Assembly (NCBI RefSeq): GCF_000716875.1
Contig: NZ_JNWQ01000020.1
Coordinates: forward strand, 90,791 to 154,790
Direction: 5' to 3'
Origin: Streptomyces novaecaesareae
Lineage (GTDB): Bacteria; Actinomycetota; Actinomycetes; Streptomycetales; Streptomycetaceae
Length of the DNA stretch: 64,000 nt
The notes under the pieces are model-generated. The model searched no databases. It was not told the DNA's origin and saw only the letters and a list, made by a program, of their open reading frames with translations. This document shows positions 18,860 through 28,700 of this stretch, piece after piece. Position numbers and translations under genes: made by a program. Numbering within the stretch: the stretch's first letter is position 1; every line of letters starts with the position of its first letter.

Positions 18860-21800
18860 CTACTCCCAGGGCAGCGGCGGCGCCGTGCGGGCCGGGGTCG
18901 CGGCGAGCGCGGCCAGGGCGAGCCGGACGCCCTCGGCCAGCTGCGGGTCCTCGCCGGCCGCCCACTGGTGCGGGGCGATCGGTACCTCGACGTCCGGGTC
19001 GACGCCGTGGTTCTCCACGCCCCAGCCGTAGTTCTCCAGCCAGAACGCGTACTTGGGCTGGGTGACGAGGGTGCCGTCGACCAGCCGGTAGCGGCTGTCG
19101 ATGCCGATCACCCCGCCCCAGGTGCGGGTGCCGACGACCGGGCCGATCCCCAGCGCCTGGATGGCGGCGTTGACGATGTCGCCGTCCGAGCCGGAGTCCT
19201 GGTCGGCGAGCGCGACGACCGGCCCGCGCGGGGCGTCGCCCGGGTACGGGACGGGGTTGTCGGTGTCCCGGCTGACGTTCCAGCCGACGATCCGGCGGGC
19301 GAGCTTCTCGATCACCAGCTGCGAGGTGTGGCCGCCGCGGTTCTCCCGGATGTCGACGATCACGCCCTCCTTGGCCATCTCCGAGCGCAGGTCGCGGTGG
19401 ATCTGGGCCCAGCCGGTGGTCTGCATGTCGGGGACGTGCAGGTAGCCGAGGCGCCCGCCGGAGAGCTCGCGCACCGCGGCCCGCCGCCCGGCCACCCAGT
19501 CGTGGTAGCGCAGCGCCTCCTCGTCGGCGAGCGGGACGACCACCGGGTGGCGCTGGTCGGTGCCGTCCTTGCCGGCCACGGTCAGCTCGACGGGCTGCCC
19601 GGCGGTGCCGGCCAGCAGCGGGGCCGGGCCGGTGACCGGGTCCACCGGGCGGCCGTTGACCGCCAGGATCGCGTCGCCCGGGCGGATCGCGGCGCCGGGC
19701 GCGGCCAGCGGCGAGCGGGCCCGCGGGTCGGAGGACTCGCCGGGCAGGATCCGGGCGATCCGCCACTGCCCGCCGTCCCTCACCAGGTCCGCGCCGAGCA
19801 GGCCCTGGCGCCGGGCGGGCTCGGTGTGCGCGCCGTACGGGAGCACGTAGGCGTGCGAGGTGCCGAGTTCGCCGTGCACCTCCCAGAGCAGGTCGACCAG
19901 GTCGTCGTGCGAGCCGACCCGCTCCACCAGCGGCCGGTAGCGTTCCAGGACGCCGGCCCAGTCGACGCCGGAGAGGTCGGGGCGCCAGAAGTTGTCGCGC
20001 ATCAGCCGGCCGTTCTCGGCGTACATCTGCCGCCACTCGGCGGCCGGGTCGACGGTGACCCGCAGCCGGGCGAGGTCGACGGCGGTCTCGTCGTCCTCGC
20101 CGCCCGCCTTGTGGTCGGCCGGGACGATCCGCAGCTCGCCCTCGTCCAGCACGGCGACCCGGCTGCCGTCCCCGCTGACCGCGAAGCCGTCGACGTCGTG
20201 CACCAGCTGCTCGACCCGGCGCTTCTTCAGGTCGAAGCGCTCCAGCACCGGCCGGGGCCGCTCGTCCTCCAACGAGGCGGCCTCGTCGCCGAGTTCGCCG
20301 AGCAGCGGGACCCTGGTCCACAGCACGCCGTCCTTGGCGGCCCGCAGGGTGCCGAACAGCCCGCCCTCGACCGGGAACGGGACGATCCGGTCGGCGATGC
20401 CGTCCAGGTCCACCCTGGTCGCCGGCGCGGCCTCGCCGCCCTCCTCGCCGTCCGCCTTCTTGGCCCGCGGCTCGTCCTCCTCCCCGCCGAGCGCGCGCCC
20501 GGCCCGCTGCGGCCCGAACGGGGACGGCGTGTCGGCGGCCAGCGTGATCAGGTACGGGCGGCAGCCGTTGGGGAAGGACAGGTCGAAGACGTGCGAGTCG
20601 TAGACCGGGTCGAAGTTGCGCACCGACAGGAACGCCAGGTAGCGGCCGTCCGCGGTGAAGGCCGGCGAGGTGTCGATGAAGCGCTGCTGGGTGGCCTCGC
20701 TCACCGTCCGGGTGGCCAGGTTGGCCAGCACGATCTGGCGCAGCGAGTACGGGCCCAGCCCCGGCACCGGGCGCGACCAGGCCAGCCAGGCCGAGTCCGG
20801 GCTGAAGACCAGGCCGCTGACCTGGCCGTCGGTGCTGCGCTCCAGCTCGTGCACGGTGCCGTCGGCGAGCGTCACCAGCAGCACCCGGCCGTCGTGCACG
20901 CCGAGCGCGGCCTGCTTGCCGTCCGGGGAGACGGCCAGCACGTTGACCCGGCCGAGCTGCCCCGCGGCCAGCCGGCGGCGCTCGGCGCCGTGCACGGCGG
21001 GGGCGAACTCCAGGGCGTCCTCGCCCTCGGCGTCGGACACCCAGAGCACGCCCTGGGCGCCGTCCTCGCCCGGCACCACCCGGGCCAGGCGCCCGCGCAC
21101 GCCCGGCGTCTCGTCCAGCACCCGGGCCGGGCCCTCGCGGTGGGTCAGCCAGTGCACGCTGCCGCGCACCACGACGGCGCTGGCCCGGCCGGTGCGGTCG
21201 GGGGCGACGGACTCCAGCCAGTGCGCGGCGGGCACCGGGCGGGGGCGGCGGCCGCTGCGCGGGCCGGCCAGCCGGACGTCCAGGCGGCGCGGTTCGGCGC
21301 CCTCGGCCAGGCCCTCCAGCAGCCACAGGTCGCCGGCCCGGTGGAACACCACCCGGGTGCCGTCGGTGGTGGCGTCGCGGGCGTAGAAACCCTCCGGGTC
21401 GGTGGTGTGGCGGCGCAGGTCGGAGCCGTCGGGGCGGCTGGACCACAGCTCGCCGACGCCCTCGTGGTCGGACAGGAAGGCGATCCTGCCGCCCTGCTCG
21501 CCATCGGAACCGGCGACCCACAGCGGCGAGGACAGCTGGCCGTCCAGGTCCTCGTGGATCCGGGCGAACTCGTCCCGGCCGATCCACAGCTTGCCCGCCC
21601 GGCCGCCCCGGTAGCGCTTCCACCAGGCCGGCTCGCGGATCGCGGCACTGGCCAGCAGCACCCGGTCGCCGCCCGGCTCCAGGGCGATCCCGCCGACCGG
21701 CCCGTACGGCAGCCGCACCGGCTCGCCGCCGTCCAGCGGCACGGCCTGCGCCCAGGTGCGGCGCGGGGTGGCCTGGCCGGCCCCGGTGGTGGCGATCGGG

Positions 21801-22117
21801 CGGCCGTCGGCCGTCCAGCCCTGCACCCGGGTCTGGCCGCTGCCCCAGTGGGTGAGCCGGCGCGACGGCCCGCCGTCCACCGGCACCACGTGCACCTCGG
21901 GCGCGCCGTCCCGGGTGGAGGTGAAGGCGATGTGCCGCCCGTCCGGGGAGAACCGGGGGTCCCGGACCGGCAGGTGGTCGGCCGTCAGCCGCCAGGCCCG
22001 GCCGCCCTCCAGCGGGGCGAGCCAGACGTCGTTCTCGGCGACGAAGGTGACCAGGTCGGCGTGCAGGTGGGGATGGCGCAGGTAGGCGCCCGCAGAGGTG
22101 CTGAGGGAGTCCGTCAC
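18860..22117 (-). CDS. Tricorn protease homologue (S41 family)
   Basis: 1085 aa from GTG 22117. The N-terminal half is a beta-propeller region with repeats such as D-P-R-F-S-P-D-G-R-H-I-A-F-T and S-P-D-S-A-W-L-A-W. The catalytic C-terminal half has E-L-G-T-S-H-A-Y-V-L (the Ser-His pair equivalent to S745/H746 of Thermoplasma tricorn), a PDZ-like segment (P-G-D-A-I-L-A-V-N-G-R-P-V), the nucleophile in D-S-G-S-D-G-D-I-V, and the Glu in V-E-N-H-G-V-D-P-D. Tricorn is a large carboxypeptidase-like complex degrading peptides released by the proteasome, which streptomycetes have. The ribosome site is poor. Confidence 0.92.
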   Translation of the reverse strand: MTDSLSTSAGAYLRHPHLHADLVTFVAENDVWLAPLEGGRAWRLTADHLPVRDPRFSPDGRHIAFTSTRDGAPEVHVVPVDGGPSRRLTHWGSGQTRVQGWTADGRPIATTGAGQATPRRTWAQAVPLDGGEPVRLPYGPVGGIALEPGGDRVLLASAAIREPAWWKRYRGGRAGKLWIGRDEFARIHEDLDGQLSSPLWVAGSDGEQGGRIAFLSDHEGVGELWSSRPDGSDLRRHTTDPEGFYARDATTDGTRVVFHRAGDLWLLEGLAEGAEPRRLDVRLAGPRSGRRPRPVPAAHWLESVAPDRTGRASAVVVRGSVHWLTHREGPARVLDETPGVRGRLARVVPGEDGAQGVLWVSDAEGEDALEFAPAVHGAERRRLAAGQLGRVNVLAVSPDGKQAALGVHDGRVLLVTLADGTVHELERSTDGQVSGLVFSPDSAWLAWSRPVPGLGPYSLRQIVLANLATRTVSEATQQRFIDTSPAFTADGRYLAFLSVRNFDPVYDSHVFDLSFPNGCRPYLITLAADTPSPFGPQRAGRALGGEEDEPRAKKADGEEGGEAAPATRVDLDGIADRIVPFPVEGGLFGTLRAAKDGVLWTRVPLLGELGDEAASLEDERPRPVLERFDLKKRRVEQLVHDVDGFAVSGDGSRVAVLDEGELRIVPADHKAGGEDDETAVDLARLRVTVDPAAEWRQMYAENGRLMRDNFWRPDLSGVDWAGVLERYRPLVERVGSHDDLVDLLWEVHGELGTSHAYVLPYGAHTEPARRQGLLGADLVRDGGQWRIARILPGESSDPRARSPLAAPGAAIRPGDAILAVNGRPVDPVTGPAPLLAGTAGQPVELTVAGKDGTDQRHPVVVPLADEEALRYHDWVAGRRAAVRELSGGRLGYLHVPDMQTTGWAQIHRDLRSEMAKEGVIVDIRENRGGHTSQLVIEKLARRIVGWNVSRDTDNPVPYPGDAPRGPVVALADQDSGSDGDIVNAAIQALGIGPVVGTRTWGGVIGIDSRYRLVDGTLVTQPKYAFWLENYGWGVENHGVDPDVEVPIAPHQWAAGEDPQLAEGVRLALAALAATPARTAPPLPWE

Positions 22118-22253
22118 GCGGCCAGCGTAGGCACGTACGCACACGAGCCGCCCGGCTTTTCGGCAGAGTCGCGCCCCACGGGCGAGCCCGCTGGCCCCCG
22201 CCGCGAGACCGTAGTACCGGCTGCGGACGGACTGCGGGGTTCGAGGACGGGCG

Positions 22254-22360
22254 CTAGGGCGTGTCTGACAATTCGCGTCGGATCAGCGTGCGGCGTTGGG
22301 GTGCGTGCATCGCAAGGCGGAGGAGGGAGTCCATGCGGAGCATCGGCGACCGACGACAAG
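22254..22360. mobile_element. Suspected ~107-bp remnant of a mobile element or repeat
   Basis: The stretch that replaces the end of rsmE ends at 22258 with GGGCGTGTCTGACAA, which reads like an insertion-sequence terminus. No transposase, second copy or target duplication is visible in the window. The adjacent gap 22118-22253 contains nothing resembling the lost rsmE end. Confidence 0.4.
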
Positions 22361-23054
22361 TGGAGGTGCGCAGCACCGAGGGGCCCAGCCGGTACGGCTT
22401 CGCGCCCGCCTCGGCGAAGGCGGCCAGCTCCTCCGGGGAGACCCCGCCCTCGGGGCCGACCACCAGCACGAGGTCGCCGGCCTGCGGCAGCGCGGCCAGG
22501 GCCAGCGGCTCGGCGCCCTCCTCGTGCAGCACGGCGGCGAACGCGGCCCGCGCCAGGACGGGCGCCAGCTGCCGGGTGGTCATCGGGTCGCGGACCTCGG
22601 GGAAGCGCAGCCGGCGGGACTGCTTGCCCGCCTCCCGGGCGGTGGCCCGCCACTTGGCGAGCGCCTTGGCGCCGCGCTCGCCCTTCCACTGGGTGATGCA
22701 GCGCGAGGCCGTCCACGGGATGACCACGTCCACGCCGACCTCGGTCATGGTCTCCACGGCCAGCTCGCCGCGGTCGCCCTTGGGCAGCGCCTGGACGACG
22801 ACGATCCGCGGCGCCGGCTCCGGCTCCCGGCGCACGGCGGCGACGCTCACCTCGATCGCGTCCTTGCCGAGCACCGCGGCGACCGTCCCGTCCACGCCCA
22901 GCCCCAGCCCGTCGGAGAGGGTCACCGCCTCGCCCGGCTCCAGCCGCTTCACCGCGGCCGCGTGCCGCCCCTCCGGGCCGTCCAGGCGCACCACGGCCCC
23001 GGGCGCGGCGGCGGCGATCCGCTCGGTCTCGACGACGAAGACGGGCGCGGTCAT
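22254..23054 (-). CDS. rsmE: 16S rRNA m3U1498 methyltransferase RsmE with replaced C-terminus
   Basis: SPOUT methyltransferase, 266 aa. Residues 1 to about 230 look normal: N-terminal PUA-like domain, the K-G-D-R-G-E-L-A-V-E region, L-V-V-G-P-E-G-G near 195, and Y-R-L-G-P-S-V-L-R-T-S-T. After that the expected short A-G-x-A-A-L-A-x-L-L ending, which completes the SAM-binding knot, is replaced by about 34 unrelated residues ending L-S-D-T-P. The switch is near 22360, and the new DNA runs to the stop at 22254. The function may be impaired. Start ATG 23054 has GGAGGTTCC upstream. Confidence 0.82.
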   Translation of the reverse strand: MTAPVFVVETERIAAAAPGAVVRLDGPEGRHAAAVKRLEPGEAVTLSDGLGLGVDGTVAAVLGKDAIEVSVAAVRREPEPAPRIVVVQALPKGDRGELAVETMTEVGVDVVIPWTASRCITQWKGERGAKALAKWRATAREAGKQSRRLRFPEVRDPMTTRQLAPVLARAAFAAVLHEEGAEPLALAALPQAGDLVLVVGPEGGVSPEELAAFAEAGAKPYRLGPSVLRTSTCRRSPMLRMDSLLRLAMHAPQRRTLIRRELSDTP

Positions 23055-23093
23055 GCGGGGAACCTCCGGAGGGGGGTGGAACGGGAACGCGAA

Positions 23094-23122
23094 AGGGGTG
23101 CCGAGGAAGCCTCGGCACCCCT
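23094..23122 (-). terminator. Terminator after dnaJ2
   Basis: Perfect 13-bp stem AGGGGTGCCGAGG / CCTCGGCACCCCT with loop AAG, 11 bp beyond the dnaJ2 stop and just upstream of rsmE. It probably separates the hrcA-dnaJ2 transcript from rsmE. Confidence 0.82.
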
Positions 23123-23132
23123 CCCGGGACGG

Positions 23133-24272
23133 CTACCGGCCGTTGAAGGCGTCCTTCAGACGGGAGAAGAGGCCCTGCTGGCCCGGCGCGAACTGGCCGG
23201 ACGGCCGCTCCTCGCCGCGCAGCACCGCCAGGCGGCGCAGCAGCTCCTCCTGCTCGGCGTCGAGCTTGGTGGGCGTCTTCACCTCGACGTGCACTATCAG
23301 GTCGCCGCGGCCGCCGCCGCGCAGGTGGGTGATGCCGCGGCCGTGCAGCGGGATCGACTGGCCGGACTGGGTGCCGGGCCGGATGTCGACCTCCTCCAGG
23401 CCGTCCAGGGTCTGCAGCGGCACCTGGGTGCCGAGCGAGGCCGCCGTCATCGGGATGGTGACGGTGCAGTGCAGGTCGTCCCCGCGCCGCTGGAAGATGG
23501 TGTGGGTGGTCTCGGCGATCTCGACGTACAGGTCGCCGGCCGGGCCGCCGCCGGGGCCGACCTCGCCCTCGCCGGCCAGCTGGATCCGGGTGCCGTTGTC
23601 GACACCGGCCGGGATCTTGACGGTCAGGGTGCGCCGGGCGCGGACCCGGCCGTCGCCGGCGCACTCCGGGCACGGGGTCGGCACGACGGTGCCGAAGCCC
23701 TGGCACTGCGGGCAGGGGCGGGAGGTCATGACCTGGCCCAGGAAGGACCGGGTGACCTGGGAGACCTCGCCCTTGCCGCGGCACATGTCGCAGGTCTGCG
23801 CGGAGGTGCCGGGGGCCGCGCCCTCGCCGTTGCAGGTGGTGCAGGTGACGGCGGTGTCGACCTGGAGTTCCTTGGTGGTGCCGAAGGCGGCCTCCTCCAG
23901 GGTGATCTCCAGCCGGATCATGGCGTCCTGCCCGCGGCGGGTGCGCGAGCGCGGGCCGCGCTGGCCGGCCGCGGCGCCGAAGAAGGCGTCCATGATGTCG
24001 GAGAAGCCGAAGCCCGCCGCGCCGGCGCCGAAGCCGCCCGCGCCACCGCCGCCCGGCGACAGCGGGTCCCCGCCGAGGTCGTAGACCTGGCGCTTCTGCG
24101 GATCGGAGAGCACCTCGTAGGCGGCGTTGATCTCCTTGAACCGCTCCTGCGTCTTCGGGTCCGGGTTGACGTCCGGGTGCAGTTCGCGTGCCAGGCGCCG
24201 GAACGCCTTCTTGATCTCGTCCTGCCCCGCATCCCGTCGGACGCCGAGTACCGCGTAGTAGTCCGTGGCCAC
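23133..24272 (-). CDS. dnaJ: Chaperone protein DnaJ2
   Basis: 379 aa Hsp40 co-chaperone that stimulates DnaK. The GTG start at 24272 is preferred over TTG 24275. J domain with H-P-D near residue 34, a Gly-rich linker (G-G-G-G-A-G-G-F-G-A-G), then four zinc-finger motifs (C-T-T-C-N-G-E-G, C-D-M-C-R-G-K-G, C-P-Q-C-Q-G-F-G, C-P-E-C-A-G-D-G) and C-terminal substrate-binding domains. It follows hrcA in the usual hrcA-dnaJ2 order, so heat-shock control by HrcA is expected. Confidence 0.94.
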   Translation of the reverse strand: MATDYYAVLGVRRDAGQDEIKKAFRRLARELHPDVNPDPKTQERFKEINAAYEVLSDPQKRQVYDLGGDPLSPGGGGAGGFGAGAAGFGFSDIMDAFFGAAAGQRGPRSRTRRGQDAMIRLEITLEEAAFGTTKELQVDTAVTCTTCNGEGAAPGTSAQTCDMCRGKGEVSQVTRSFLGQVMTSRPCPQCQGFGTVVPTPCPECAGDGRVRARRTLTVKIPAGVDNGTRIQLAGEGEVGPGGGPAGDLYVEIAETTHTIFQRRGDDLHCTVTIPMTAASLGTQVPLQTLDGLEEVDIRPGTQSGQSIPLHGRGITHLRGGGRGDLIVHVEVKTPTKLDAEQEELLRRLAVLRGEERPSGQFAPGQQGLFSRLKDAFNGR

Positions 24273-24343
24273 CAAATGCTCCGCTTGTTCCGCCTGTAGT
24301 AGTGCTGCGACTGGACGCCGTCAGTAGTCTGACGGCCGTTGTG

Positions 24344-25378
24344 CTACGACTCGGCCAGGATCTGACCCACGTACCGTGCCACCGCTCGCACCGCCCCCAT
24401 TGTGCCCGGGTAGTCCATCCGGGTCGGACCGATCACACCCAGCTTGGCCACGCTCTCGTCGCCCGAACCGTAACCGACCGAGACGACCGAGGTGGAATTC
24501 AGCCCCTCGTAGGCGATCTCCCGCCCGATCCGGACCGTCATCGCGGCGTCCGTGGTCTCACCCAGGAGGCGGAGCAGGACGACCTGCTCCTCCAGGGCTT
24601 CCAGCACCGGCTGGATGGTGAGCGGGAAGTCGTGGCCGAAGCGGGTCAGGTTGGCCGTGCCGGCCAGCATGATCCGCTCCTCGTTCTGTTCTGCGAGCGT
24701 CTCGAACAGCGTCGCCAGGACCGTGCTGACGGTCGGCCGGTCGGCCTGCTCGAACATCGCCGGAAGCTCCTCCAGCAGCCCGGGGACCTCCGGGAGGCGC
24801 CGGCCGGCGGCTCTGGTGTTGATCCTGGCCCGCAGGTCCGCCAGGACCGTCTCGCCGACCGGGCCCGGGCAGTCGACCATCCGCTGCTCGACCCGGCCGG
24901 TGTTGGTGATCAGCACCAGCATCACCTTCGCCGGGGCCAGGGCCACCAGCTCGATGTGCCGGACGGTGGAGCGCGACAGCGAGGGGTACTGCACCACCGC
25001 GACCTGCCGGGTCAGCTGGGCGAGCAGCCGCACGGTGCGCGCGACCACGTCGTCCAGGTCGACCGCGCCGTCCAGGAAGTGCCGGATCGCCCGGCGCTCG
25101 GGGGCGCTCATCGGCTTGACCTCGGCGAGCTTGTCGACGAAGAGGCGGTACCCCTTGTCGGTCGGGATGCGCCCGGCGCTGGTGTGCGGCTGGTGGATGT
25201 AGCCCTCCTCCTCCAGCGCCGCCATGTCGTTGCGGACGGTCGCCGGCGACACCCCGAGGTTGTGCCGTTCCACCAGGGCCTTGGAGCCGACCGGCTCCTC
25301 GGTGCCCACGTAGTCCTGCACGATCGCGCGAAGCACCGCGAGCTTGCGGTCGTCCAGCTGGCGGACCTCTCCGGCCAT
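24344..25378 (-). CDS. hrcA: Heat-inducible transcription repressor HrcA
   Basis: Repressor of class I heat-shock genes, 344 aa. The N-terminal winged helix contains [13 protein letters not shown] and [17 protein letters not shown]; the family motif [14 protein letters not shown] follows. GGAGGTG lies upstream of ATG 25378. The CIRCE element at 25462-25488 indicates autoregulation and control of the following dnaJ2. Distance to dnaJ2 is 71 bp. Confidence 0.95.
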   Translation of the reverse strand: MAGEVRQLDDRKLAVLRAIVQDYVGTEEPVGSKALVERHNLGVSPATVRNDMAALEEEGYIHQPHTSAGRIPTDKGYRLFVDKLAEVKPMSAPERRAIRHFLDGAVDLDDVVARTVRLLAQLTRQVAVVQYPSLSRSTVRHIELVALAPAKVMLVLITNTGRVEQRMVDCPGPVGETVLADLRARINTRAAGRRLPEVPGLLEELPAMFEQADRPTVSTVLATLFETLAEQNEERIMLAGTANLTRFGHDFPLTIQPVLEALEEQVVLLRLLGETTDAAMTVRIGREIAYEGLNSTSVVSVGYGSGDESVAKLGVIGPTRMDYPGTMGAVRAVARYVGQILAES

Positions 25379-25461
25379 GGGGCACGCACCTCCGTCTTCG
25401 CACGTTGTCCGTCTGTGTGTCCCTGCAGTACTGCCACGGGCCGTCCCGGGAGGCCCCGGTC

Positions 25462-25488
25462 TTGGCACTCTGAACACACGAGTGCCAG
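25462..25488. promoter_or_regulatory. CIRCE operator upstream of hrcA
   Basis: TTGGCACTC-N9-GAGTGCCAG is a near-perfect CIRCE element (consensus TTAGCACTC-N9-GAGTGCTAA). It lies 84 bp before the hrcA start. A possible -10 (TACACT on the minus strand, 25502-25507) is just upstream, so the operator would sit at the transcription start. Confidence 0.93.
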
Positions 25489-25672
25489 AACCGTACCTGC
25501 CAGTGTAAGGCCCGGGTCCTACGGCAGGAACGGCCCGACCGGGGTGATCCTGCCCGCAGTTCCGGGTACGGCCCGCACGACGGCAACCGTTCACGGTTCC
25601 CGGCGCGGGGGTGGTGCCCCGGGGCCGTCCGGGTGGCAGCATCGAAAGCGACGGCGAATGGAGGAGCAAGCG

Positions 25673-26593
25673 ATGTCGAGCTCGGGCCAGCACACCCGTT
25701 TCGCGCCCGACCGCGGCCTGACCGGCCGCATGGTCGTGACGATGTTCGTGATCGGGCTGCTGTACGTCGGTTTCACCGGCCTGCTGATCGCGCTGCTGCG
25801 CGGCGCGTGGCCGCTGATCGTCCTGATCTCCGGCGGGCTGTTCGTGGCCCAGTTCTGGTTCAGCGACAAGATCACCCAACGGGCGATGGGCGCCCACCAG
25901 GTGTCCCCGGAGGAGTTCCCCCAACTGCACGGCACGATCGACCGGCTCTGCGCGCTGGCCGACATGCCCAAACCCCGCGTGGCGGTCGCCGACAACGACA
26001 TGCCCAACGCCTTCGCCACCGGCCGCAACCCGCAGAACGCGGTGGTCTGCGTGACCACCGGCCTGCTGCGCCGCCTGGAGCCGGAGGAACTGGAGGGCGT
26101 CCTCGCCCACGAGCTGTCCCACGTCGCCCACCGGGACGTCGCGGTGATGACGATCGCCGGCTTCCTCGGCGTCCTCGCCGGCGCGATGACCCGGATCGCC
26201 ATGTACGGCGGGTTCATGGGCGGCGGCCGCAACAACAACGACCAGAACGCGGCCATCGTGGCCCTGATCATCCCGCTGGTCTCGATGGTCGTCTACGCGA
26301 TCAGCTTCCTGCTCACCCGGCTGCTCTCCCGCTACCGCGAACTGGCCGCCGACCGCGCCGCCGCCCAGCTCACCGGACGGCCCAGCGCGCTCGCCTCGGC
26401 CCTCACCAAGGTGACCGGGCAGATCGCGGCCATCCCCAGCAAGGACCTGCGCCAGGCCCAGCCGTACAACGCCTTCTACTTCGCCCCCGCGCTGAACGCC
26501 CGGGAGACCGCCTCCCAGCTGTTCTCCACCCACCCGACGCTGGAGAAGCGCCTGGAGCAGCTGGCGAAGATCTCCGAGCAGCTCGGCCGCTGA
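25673..26593 (+). CDS. htpX: Membrane zinc metalloprotease HtpX
   Basis: 306 aa M48 peptidase for quality control of membrane proteins. Two N-terminal helices, zinc motif H-E-L-S-H near 145, two more helices, then E-L-A-A-D with the third ligand Glu. GGAGGAG sits about 8 bases before ATG 25673. The pspAB gene follows 65 bp later, a pairing recalled from other actinobacteria. Divergent from hrcA, sharing about 180 bp of control region. Confidence 0.92.
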   Translation: MSSSGQHTRFAPDRGLTGRMVVTMFVIGLLYVGFTGLLIALLRGAWPLIVLISGGLFVAQFWFSDKITQRAMGAHQVSPEEFPQLHGTIDRLCALADMPKPRVAVADNDMPNAFATGRNPQNAVVCVTTGLLRRLEPEELEGVLAHELSHVAHRDVAVMTIAGFLGVLAGAMTRIAMYGGFMGGGRNNNDQNAAIVALIIPLVSMVVYAISFLLTRLLSRYRELAADRAAAQLTGRPSALASALTKVTGQIAAIPSKDLRQAQPYNAFYFAPALNARETASQLFSTHPTLEKRLEQLAKISEQLGR

Positions 26594-26658
26594 CCCGCCC
26601 CCGGCCCCGACCCGCCCGCCGCCCGACCCGCCCGCCTCCTCGCCGCGAAAGGACCGCC

Positions 26659-27243
26659 GTGGGACTCCTGGACGCCCTGTTCGGCCGCACCAAGCCCGTC
26701 AAGCCCGACCTCGACCAGCTGTTCGGCGTGCCGTCCGCCGCGCTCACCCTGGAGGCCGGCGCCGGGTTCACCCCGACCGGGCTCGGCTCGGTCTGCTTCG
26801 CGGCCGTCGAGGGCGCGGCCTTCGTCCAGGTCGAACAGCAGGTACGGGCGCTGCTGGACGCCGACACCGGGCGCGGCGGCGTCCCGGTGGAGGCCTCCAA
26901 GGACGACTACGGCTACTCCTGGCTGCTCGCCCGGCACCGGCCCGAGGAGCTGCCGGAGCTGGTCAACGACCTGCACGCGGTCAACAGCGAGCTGGAGGCG
27001 AACGGCTTCGGCCCGCAGCTGCTCTGCTCGCTGGTGGCCTTCCGCAACCCGCAGGGGCAGTCGCTGGGCCTGGTCTACCTCTACAAGCGGGGTACGTTCT
27101 ACCCCTTCGCCCCGATGCCCGGCGGCGGGGAGAAGCGCAACAGCCCGCTGGAGCTGCAGGTCAACGCGATGCTGGGGAACGACCTGCGGCTGGAGAAGGA
27201 CCTCGGCCGCTGGTTCCCGGTCTGGGGCGCGCCGGGTCTGTGA
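26659..27243 (+). CDS. pspAB: PspA-associated protein PspAB
   Basis: 194 aa, [14 protein letters not shown] at the N-terminus, no membrane segment. The aromatic [23 protein letters not shown] and [20 protein letters not shown] pieces are those of the PspAB family found with HtpX and PspA in actinobacteria. Start is GTG 26659 after GAAAGGACC. Role in the membrane-stress response is inferred from the family. Confidence 0.82.
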   Translation: MGLLDALFGRTKPVKPDLDQLFGVPSAALTLEAGAGFTPTGLGSVCFAAVEGAAFVQVEQQVRALLDADTGRGGVPVEASKDDYGYSWLLARHRPEELPELVNDLHAVNSELEANGFGPQLLCSLVAFRNPQGQSLGLVYLYKRGTFYPFAPMPGGGEKRNSPLELQVNAMLGNDLRLEKDLGRWFPVWGAPGL

Positions 27244-27267
27244 CGGCCCGTCCGTAAAATCGCCCCC

Positions 27268-28095
27268 ATGCGCAGCCGCCAGTACGGACCCGACCTCACC
27301 CCGCCGTGGAAGAAGCAGACCCCGGCCCCGGAGGTGCCCGCCGAGCGGGACCTGGTGGTCGAGGAGGCGACGACCGGCTTCTGCGGGGCGGTGGTGCGCT
27401 GCGAGAAGACCGCCGAGGGGTTCACCGTCACGCTGGAGGACCGTTTCGGCAAGCACCGGGTGTTCCCGCTGGTCCCGCGCGGCTTCCTGCTGGAGGGCCG
27501 CGTGGTGACCCTGGTGCGCCCGGCCGCCCCGGCACCGTCCGGGGCGCCGGGCCGCACCGCCTCCGGCTCGATCGCCGTCCCCGGCGCCCGCGCCCGGGTC
27601 GCCCGCGAGTCGCGGATCTACGTCGAGGGCCGGCACGACGCCGAGCTGGTCGAGCGGGTCTGGGGCGACGACCTGCGCATCGAGGGCGTCGTCGTCGAGT
27701 ACCTGCGGGGCATCGACGACCTGCCCGCGATCGTCGCCGACTTCGCCCCCGGCCCCGGCCGGCGCCTCGGCGTCCTGGTCGACCACCTGCTCCCGGGCAC
27801 CAAGGAGCACCGCATCGCGGCCCGGGTCACCGGCGAGTGCGTGCTGGTCGTCGGCCACCCCTACATCGACATCTGGCAGGCCGTGAAGCCCTCCTCGGTC
27901 GGCATCCCCGCCTGGCCCGCCGTCCCCCGCGGCGAGGACTGGAAGGAGGGCACCTGCCGCCGCCTCGGCTGGCCCGCGGACACCCCCGCCGCCTGGAAGC
28001 ACATCCTGTCCAAGGTCGACACCTACAAGGACCTGGAGCCCGAACTCCTGGGCCGGGTCGAGGAGTTGATCGACTTCGTGACCCTGCCGGAGTGA
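27268..28095 (+). CDS. DUF3097 family protein
   Basis: 275 aa. Y-G-P-D-L-T-P-P-W-K-K opens a small SH3-like region (V-F-P-L-V-P-R-G-F-L-L-E-G), followed by a Toprim-like core: R-I-Y-V-E-G-R-H-D-A-E-L-V-E and V-L-V-D-H-L-L-P-G-T-K-E. E-G-x-x-D and D-H-L motifs suggest metal-dependent nucleic-acid handling, but no activity is established. It follows pspAB by 24 bp and may belong to the same transcript. Confidence 0.85.
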   Translation: MRSRQYGPDLTPPWKKQTPAPEVPAERDLVVEEATTGFCGAVVRCEKTAEGFTVTLEDRFGKHRVFPLVPRGFLLEGRVVTLVRPAAPAPSGAPGRTASGSIAVPGARARVARESRIYVEGRHDAELVERVWGDDLRIEGVVVEYLRGIDDLPAIVADFAPGPGRRLGVLVDHLLPGTKEHRIAARVTGECVLVVGHPYIDIWQAVKPSSVGIPAWPAVPRGEDWKEGTCRRLGWPADTPAAWKHILSKVDTYKDLEPELLGRVEELIDFVTLPE

Positions 28096-28101
28096 GGTCG
28101 G

Positions 28102-28659
28102 TCAGACGTACTTCTGAAAGTCCGTGGTGTCCAGACTGATATCGAGCAGGTCGATGGGGACCGGCTCGCCGAACTTACTGGTCCGCTCGGACATGTACCT
28201 CGGGAGCCCGGACCCGGGAGCCTGACCCAACTCGGTCAGCAGCACGCACACTCCCTTGATCGGGTCGACGATCAGATACGCGGGGACGGTGCCCTCGGCG
28301 TAGAGCTCCCGCTTGGTCCGGTAATCACGATCGACGCTGGTCTTCGACACCACCTCGACCACCAGGGTGACGGCAGGCGACGGCAGCAGGCGGCCGTGCT
28401 CCTCGACCGCCCCGCGTTCGAAGACGACCAAGTCGGGCTGGGGCTCGCTCGCCTGGCCGGGGATCCCCAGGTCCTGGGTGGTGAGTGGACGCCACCGACC
28501 GTACGGAAGCTGGTGCTGAATCGCCAGGACGATGAGGTTGTGGACCATGTCAGACCCCGCCATCATCACGATTTCCCCCCTGATGAGCTCGGCCTTGACG
28601 CCTTCCGGCACCTCCAGGTTCTCGAAGATCCCGGTCATCCGATCATCGATGGCGGTCAT
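28102..28659 (-). CDS. Uma2 family putative restriction-endonuclease-like protein
   Basis: 185 aa with the PD-(D/E)xK-type core of Uma2/DUF820: E-L-I-R-G-E-I-V, then E-P-Q-P-D-L-V-V-F, then V-V-E-V-V-S-K-T-S-V-D-R-D-Y-R-T-K and a hydrophobic strand. All candidate catalytic residues are present. GGAGGGAG precedes ATG 28659. These genes are often multi-copy in streptomycetes and their substrate is unknown. It converges on the DUF3097 gene with only 6 bp between stops and no terminator. Confidence 0.85.
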   Translation of the reverse strand: MTAIDDRMTGIFENLEVPEGVKAELIRGEIVMMAGSDMVHNLIVLAIQHQLPYGRWRPLTTQDLGIPGQASEPQPDLVVFERGAVEEHGRLLPSPAVTLVVEVVSKTSVDRDYRTKRELYAEGTVPAYLIVDPIKGVCVLLTELGQAPGSGLPRYMSERTSKFGEPVPIDLLDISLDTTDFQKYV

Positions 28660-28700
28660 CGCACGCTCCCTCCGACGGCTGACACCCACGGTAACGAATG

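Noticed and set aside
18821..22696. A 1291-codon frame opposite the tricorn gene
   Set aside because: Shadow frame with unnatural composition; tricorn motifs are on the other strand.
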